A DNA stretch of 24,187 nucleotides from Dinochytrium kinnereticum (lineage: Eukaryota; Chytridiomycota; Chytridiomycetes; Chytridiales; Chytridiaceae), in assembly GCA_027604005.1 (NCBI GenBank), contig JADGJT010000346.1:1-24187 (forward strand), written 5' to 3'. This document shows, piece by piece, positions 19,701 through 24,187 of this stretch. The stretch's first letter is position 1, and the number at the start of each line of letters is the position of its first letter. A program made the translations under genes and the position numbers. Under the pieces are notes generated by a model. The model was not told the origin of the DNA and searched no databases. It saw only the letters and a list, made by a program, of their open reading frames with translations.

Positions 19701-22700
19701 AGGCGCGGGAGTAGACGGCACGAGCGAGGGATACACGTTGCTTTTGACCACCTGAATAGAGGAAATGTTTTGCGGTTGTTCGTTTAGTGGCTCAGAACAT
19801 AGGAAGGGAAATGGACGAATGCCCCTCCCAAAACAAGGCACAAACCTGACAGATTGATCCCCTTCTCCCCAATTTCTGTTAAATCTCCAGCCTCAAAAGT
19901 CTCAAAGTCTTTCACAAGGGCGCAAGCCCTGACCACCCTCGCGTAACGAGTCTCCTCATACTTTTCTCCAAAGCAAATGTTATCACGGATCGTGGCATTC
20001 ATCAACCAAGAGGTCTGAGCAACGTATGCCACACCTCCATGAAGCAGTCCTCTCTCGGTCGGGGAATCAGGGAGGTGCTTGGATCCGGACAACCGCTTCA
20101 TCTCACCTAGGAGAGCTTGGATGAGAGAGGACTTCCCTGAGCCGGTTGAACCGCAGATGCAGGTCAAACCCCCGACGGGGAGGTTGAGGTTCAGGTTGCG
20201 GAGGGTAAAGGCGCTGGTTGCCTGGGTTGGGGTCGTTGGAGCCGTTGACGTTGCATTGGAAAGAAGAGGAGTGGTCTCGTTGCTAGAGGGGGTCTCATCA
20301 CCCTTCTTCTCCCCGGTGGGCTCTTCACCAACGTGCCACGAGAACCATCCATCCTTGAACCCAATGGTAGGCACGGAACCCTCACCGTCGACGCCAGATG
20401 AGGCCGAGGAAGCTGAGTCAGAGTACCTCTCCAGCTCGGGTCCATCCAAGAACTTTTGGATCCTGCCAATCGAGACATTCAACTTGAAGACCTCAACTAG
20501 GATCTCGGGGAGCGCCAAAAGGGGAATACGCAGACTGTTGAAGAGGGAGATGGACGCAAAAGCCGTCCGCGCGTCTAACTCGTACCCGGCGATTTGGGTG
20601 TAAACAAAGAAGGTACCGAAAGACACGAGAAGTGGGGCACCGTCCCAGACTACCTGCGAGATGGCGTTCTGGAAGAAGAAGGAGACGAGGGAGGACATTT
20701 CCTTCTTGCGCGCTTCTTTGATCTTTTGGAGGAAGTTGTTCTCCCAGGCGAAAAACTTGGATTTGTACGTGTGGTAAAGAGGGTAGATAGAGGTTAGATT
20801 CACAGACCACGTACAAATGGGTATTTTGAGAAAGGCAAGAAACCAACCTTGATGATTCGAATCCCTTGCAGCGCTTCGTTAACAGCGTTCGTCCTCCTGT
20901 CAGTCCTGCTCATGAGATCATCCCAGATCTTATTCGCCCAATCAGCAATGACGTAAGTAGCGGGCAAGGTCATGATCATGACAAACAACCCTGCAAAAGC
21001 AGGCCACCCCAACAAGAACAGCAACCCAGTGATCGAGATGAGAATCTGAGGAGGAGCGGTGATCAACATGTAGAGGAAGGCACAGGACTCTCGAATCTTT
21101 TCAGTGTCGGAGCTCATCAACGTCACAATTTTTCCAACGCTTGCAGCTTCATCATCCTCCAGCGCCTTTGCATCCTTCTTCTCCTGATCAGCCTTCTTCT
21201 TCTTGTTAGCTGCGTTGTCCTTCTTGGCCTGAGCCGCATCGGCTTTGCTGGCAGCTTCGTCCGTCTTGACCGCAGATGCATAGACCTTTGTGATGTCCTC
21301 CTTGGCGTTGCCTTCCACAGCAACATCGACAAGGGGCGCCGCATCATCGGCCTCAGCAGCTGCATCAGCTTTACCAATACCAGCCAGAGCCTTTGCAGCA
21401 GCCCCGGAAGGGGCAACAGTGACCCTCCTCAACCCCTTCTTATAGATAGCGTTGACCACAATAGTCCTAAGCCTGATACCAAAGTGACGACCCGTGTGCC
21501 AACCCTGACCATCGCAGAGAGCCCTTAACAGTGAGGCCAGACCAAGGAGAGCGGCAAATGTGAGAGGTATGAATGGAGATCGAGCAGGAGCGTCACCGCG
21601 CTTGGACTCGTCTTCGATGAATCCTGTGATCTGATAAAGGAGGTAGGGGCCCAGGATAGCGAGGAGGTTGGCGAGGAGGGACCAGAAGATTTGGAGAGAA
21701 AAGCAGGGGAGTTCAAAGGCAAAGAGACGGAGACCGAGGTGCTTGATATTTGAGGTTTTGCTACACACACCAAAAAAAAGAAGAAGAATAAGAATGAGAA
21801 AAGAGAACACCGAACGTGACAAATGCATGTGAAGCACATCGAGCAAAGAAAAATGTTTGGCGAAAAGCGTAGCAGAGTTAAATAAGAAAAAACAAACCTG
21901 AAGGCAGCGAATCTAGCGATAACCGCCTCAGCCCTATCCCCTGGAGCCAGGTCAGGCAGATCCTCAATGGTGAGCGACTTTGTCTTGCCAAGACGAATCA
22001 AGGGCGACATCCAAGAAAAATAAGCCCTGGAGAACACGGAAGCCTGAGTCTCTCTGCAAGGAACAATCAATCCCGCCTTCTTGATCGCAGCATCGTCATC
22101 CGTCTCCCTGCGAGCGCGAATGGCGGAGAACGTAAAGAAGCAGAGCATAACCGACACGACGGCCAAGTAAGCGTGGGCGGCGATGAGGGAGGCAGAGACG
22201 GTGGGCAGAGCGTGACCACGGCAGATCTCGGTGACGGTGTGGATGACGGAGGAGACGGTGGCGATGAGGAATGTCGTGGGGTGCGCGTCGGACTGCACCA
22301 GGAGAAGCATCGAGACGGTGAGCTGTTGTTGCGCCAGAGGCAAGGGAACGTATGTTAGCGCGCGGTAGCGGACGGGGAACCAGGGGACTGGAAGTGTTCA
22401 CCACGGGTGCCGGTCGCACCAGAGTGAAACCAACCCCAAGGCGATGGCGTGCGGGACGGACTCACCCATGCAAGAACCGACGGCGCCGATGCGATGAGAG
22501 CGGCGACGGATGCAATGAGACCGTTGGAACCAGCATCATCCCAGTGGGAGGCGAGCGAGGCGACTGCCTGGATCAATGAACAAACCACCAGGAGGGTCCA
22601 GAGACCGCCAAACCTCGGCACGGCGGCGGCAACAGCCGACTGGTGCATTCCCAAAAGGTGCTGCGAGCTGCTGCCGTCGTCGACCACCTGCGGAGCAAGC

Positions 22701-22942
22701 AGCGGTTGCGACTCACCCATCGCACTGGATTGATGGGTGAATGATGTGGTGGTGGGAAGCGAGGAGGCGATGTTCGGGTGAAGGAGTCCGAGAAGGATGA
22801 GGATCTGACGGATGAGCGGGACAGCGCTGATGGCGGTTACGCATCTGTTCCTTACGATGAGGAGGAGGCGACGGGTGATGGGGAGAGTGACGGCGATGAT
22901 GGCCAGAAGGACAATGACATCGGCGACAAAGAGGGCCAGCAT
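16730..22942 (-). CDS. ABCC (MRP/Ycf1-type) full-length ABC transporter
   Basis: Twelve exons, complement(16730-16925, 17035-17152, 17238-17844, 17967-18345, 18398-18576, 18641-18733, 18803-18912, 18963-19751, 19846-20755, 20848-21760, 21898-22322, 22466-22942), give 1731 residues. ABCC proteins export or sequester glutathione conjugates and metal-thiol complexes, often into the vacuole. Order: TMD0-like N-terminal helices (1-255), linker, TMD1 (about 305-740, with GIRIIKFFAWE at intron 3), NBD1 (Walker [10 protein letters not shown] at about 806, Q-loop [10 protein letters not shown], signature LSGGQ at 907-911, Walker [13 protein letters not shown]), TMD2 (about 1000-1380), NBD2 (Walker [10 protein letters not shown] at about 1466, YSQGQRQL at 1602, VAVLDEATASVD, IAHRL). 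Asp in place of the NBD1 catalytic Glu and the loose NBD2 signature are normal for ABCC. Unusual are an Ala/Lys/Asp-rich insert at about 414-507 in TMD1 and a Gly/Ser/Glu insert before the NBD2 signature. Three donors are GTTTGT. Start chosen at the first ATG (22942); upstream reading has only non-ATG codons. Confidence 0.93.
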
Positions 22943-23902
22943 CTTGCAACGATGTCCTTTGACTGAAAGCCGAGGCTGCAAACAATAGATTCCGTTGGGT
23001 GGTTTGCCTACTAAATGGAGGGAGCAGATGAGTGGTAAAGGCAGCAGTGTCCAGCACGTCGAGCTGAAGCGTTTGCAAAAGCGCAGGAAGTCAGTTTGGT
23101 TGGGGTTTGCAGCGCCGGCAGACTTGAAATAGGCGGGTGGGGTGAGGAGAAGTTTTGGGTGCGTTTTCTGTGTTGTGTTTTTTTTACTTGTCTTTTTTTT
23201 TTAGTTTTTTTTCTTTTTTTTTTAGCAGCAGCAGCCAGCAGCGGATTCTTGCGTGGCTTCACCAACAGCAGCACTTGAAAAGAAACGCTGAAAAGGAAAA
23301 GAAAGACGACGAACGAGTAAAACAACGAGTGAAACGGGCGGAGAATTCAGAGTCTCGGTGCGACCAAATCAATCCTTCCTGAGGCAGAGTCACCCAACAA
23401 CTTCTGTGCTGCAGGGCACCTGGGCAACCACAGCGTCACAGCAACCTGAAACGGAATATAAAAACAATCCACGTCGCGTCTCTGTGGACTGTGACGCGTA
23501 CGTTCGAGTGACTGGGCGTTGGCGCTGGGGAAAAAAAGAAAGAAGGAAAAAAAGACGAGTCAGACAATTACTCAATGATAAAAGACTGGCTTTGGTGGTC
23601 TGAAGGTAGGATTCCATCTATTCTTGCAAGGTTATTTGTTAGAGGGTTCAAACAGAAAAATATCATCGTTGACCCTGCGTTGGCTTGCGGCTGCAGCATG
23701 ATGCCCTCCAGGAGAAAAGAAGCCTACCTGCAAGCGCTGGATAGTCCGATGCGACGACTTGAGTGAATCCTTACCACCATGGCAACCGTTCACCTGCCCC
23801 TCATCTAGCTTCTTTCATCCCAATCGTTCCTTGAATTAAAACCAAATTTGAATGTCAGGGCCGTCATTGTCATCGTTGCCGCTCTCTCCCTGAAGTCTAC
23901 CG
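22943..23902. other. Intergenic/5' region of the ABCC gene, no gene seen
   Basis: About 960 bp lie upstream of the ABCC start. It contains a T-rich tract (23177-23224) followed by CAG-like repeats (23224-23243), and A/GA-rich stretches near 23530. A possible tiny 5' UTR intron on the minus strand (GTAGGC at 23014 to TTGCAG at 22979) is too short to trust. The short open frames here lack protein-like composition. Confidence 0.45.
23177..23243. repeat. Poly-T tract and CAG-like repeat
   Basis: Nearly pure T runs broken by single bases are followed by AGCAGCAGCAGCCAGCAGCGG. It looks like an intron 3' end on the plus strand, but no plus-strand gene surrounds it. Simple sequence upstream of the ABCC gene is the simplest reading. 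Confidence 0.6.
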
Positions 23903-24187
23903 TCATTGTCCCAGCCTTGCCCCTGCGCTTAAGGCGTGCGTCTTCCTCACGAAACTCATCGTTATTGTCAAGTGGAAAAAAGAAAGACGTTTCAGTACGG
24001 TTTCACTACCAAAGTTTACCCTGACCAGAGACATGTCTCCAAATGTGTCCTTGTCTTGCCGCCCAACAAGTTCAGAATATCCACACAATCTTTCTAAATA
24101 TACATCAGAATGGTATCGCATGATACTTTTTATACGGCCTTCATAGGGTGAATCTCTTGGACACACCACCAAACCGCATGCATTGCA
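23903..24187 (-). CDS. Probable 3' part of a GATA-type zinc-finger gene, cut by window edge
   Basis: The minus-strand reading from the very edge starts CNACGL, the second knuckle of GATA zinc fingers (C-x2-C ... CNACG), which bind WGATAR sites as transcription factors. The frame stays open for 94 residues to a TGA at 23903. After the knuckle the usual basic arm (as in LYYKLHG...RP) is not visible. The 24030-24170 stretch is AT-rich, so an intron may begin right after the knuckle (GTGTGT at about 24163); the true C-terminus may then lie in another frame. The 5' part and the first CxxC are outside the window. The call rests on six residues and is tentative. Confidence 0.4.
   Translation of the reverse strand, partial: CNACGLVVCPRDSPYEGRIKSIMRYHSDVYLERLCGYSELVGRQDKDTFGDMSLVRVNFGSETVLKRLSFFHLTITMSFVRKTHALSAGARLGQ

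Noticed and set aside
20866..21528. 220-residue plus-strand frame
   Set aside because: It is antisense to a well-supported ABCC exon (TMD1).
23358..23603. Plus-strand frame with Lys/Arg-rich end
   Set aside because: It reads through an A/GA-rich tract, with no motif and no supporting splice sites.

Overview
The window reads as nuclear DNA of a fungus. Its protein genes are cut by many short GT-AG introns (50 to about 225 nt), often with CTAAC- or CTGAC-like branch points. The coding stretches are Ser/Pro/Ala-rich, the intergenic gaps are short (0.4-1 kb), and AATAAA signals follow several genes. The gene set is an ACR3 arsenite carrier, a full-length ABCC transporter, GPI-type tails, a LITAF-domain protein and a DOMON plus copper-monooxygenase protein. 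This would suit an early-diverging (chytrid-like) fungus, but that placement is an inference. I rebuilt exon structures by hand from frame, splice signals and family motifs.

Layout, left to right: a minus-strand LITAF-domain gene (393-2048); a plus-strand orphan multi-pass membrane protein with a very long disordered loop (3083-6690); a plus-strand secreted, probably GPI-anchored DOMON/dopamine-beta-hydroxylase-like copper monooxygenase (7118-9870, 10 exons); a minus-strand ACR3 arsenite efflux carrier (10243-12029, 4 exons); a plus-strand single-pass membrane protein with a mucin-like stalk and a long phosphosite-rich tail (12427-14777); a minus-strand broken or unresolved gene for a small Cys-rich GPI-anchored secreted protein (15288-16080); a minus-strand ABCC/MRP-type transporter of about 1731 residues (16730-22942, 12 exons); and, at the right edge, the probable 3' part of a minus-strand GATA-type zinc-finger gene.

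ACR3 and the ABCC protein lie about 4.7 kb apart. In yeast the equivalent proteins (Acr3p and Ycf1p) are the two parallel arms of arsenite detoxification, so the linkage is suggestive. The rest are mostly cell-surface or endomembrane proteins without an obvious shared pathway. I saw no rRNA, tRNA, CRISPR array or intact transposon. The least explained items are the orphan membrane protein, the disrupted GPI-protein gene with repeated AAATATTCAT motifs around it, and the long charged insert inside the ABCC transporter.
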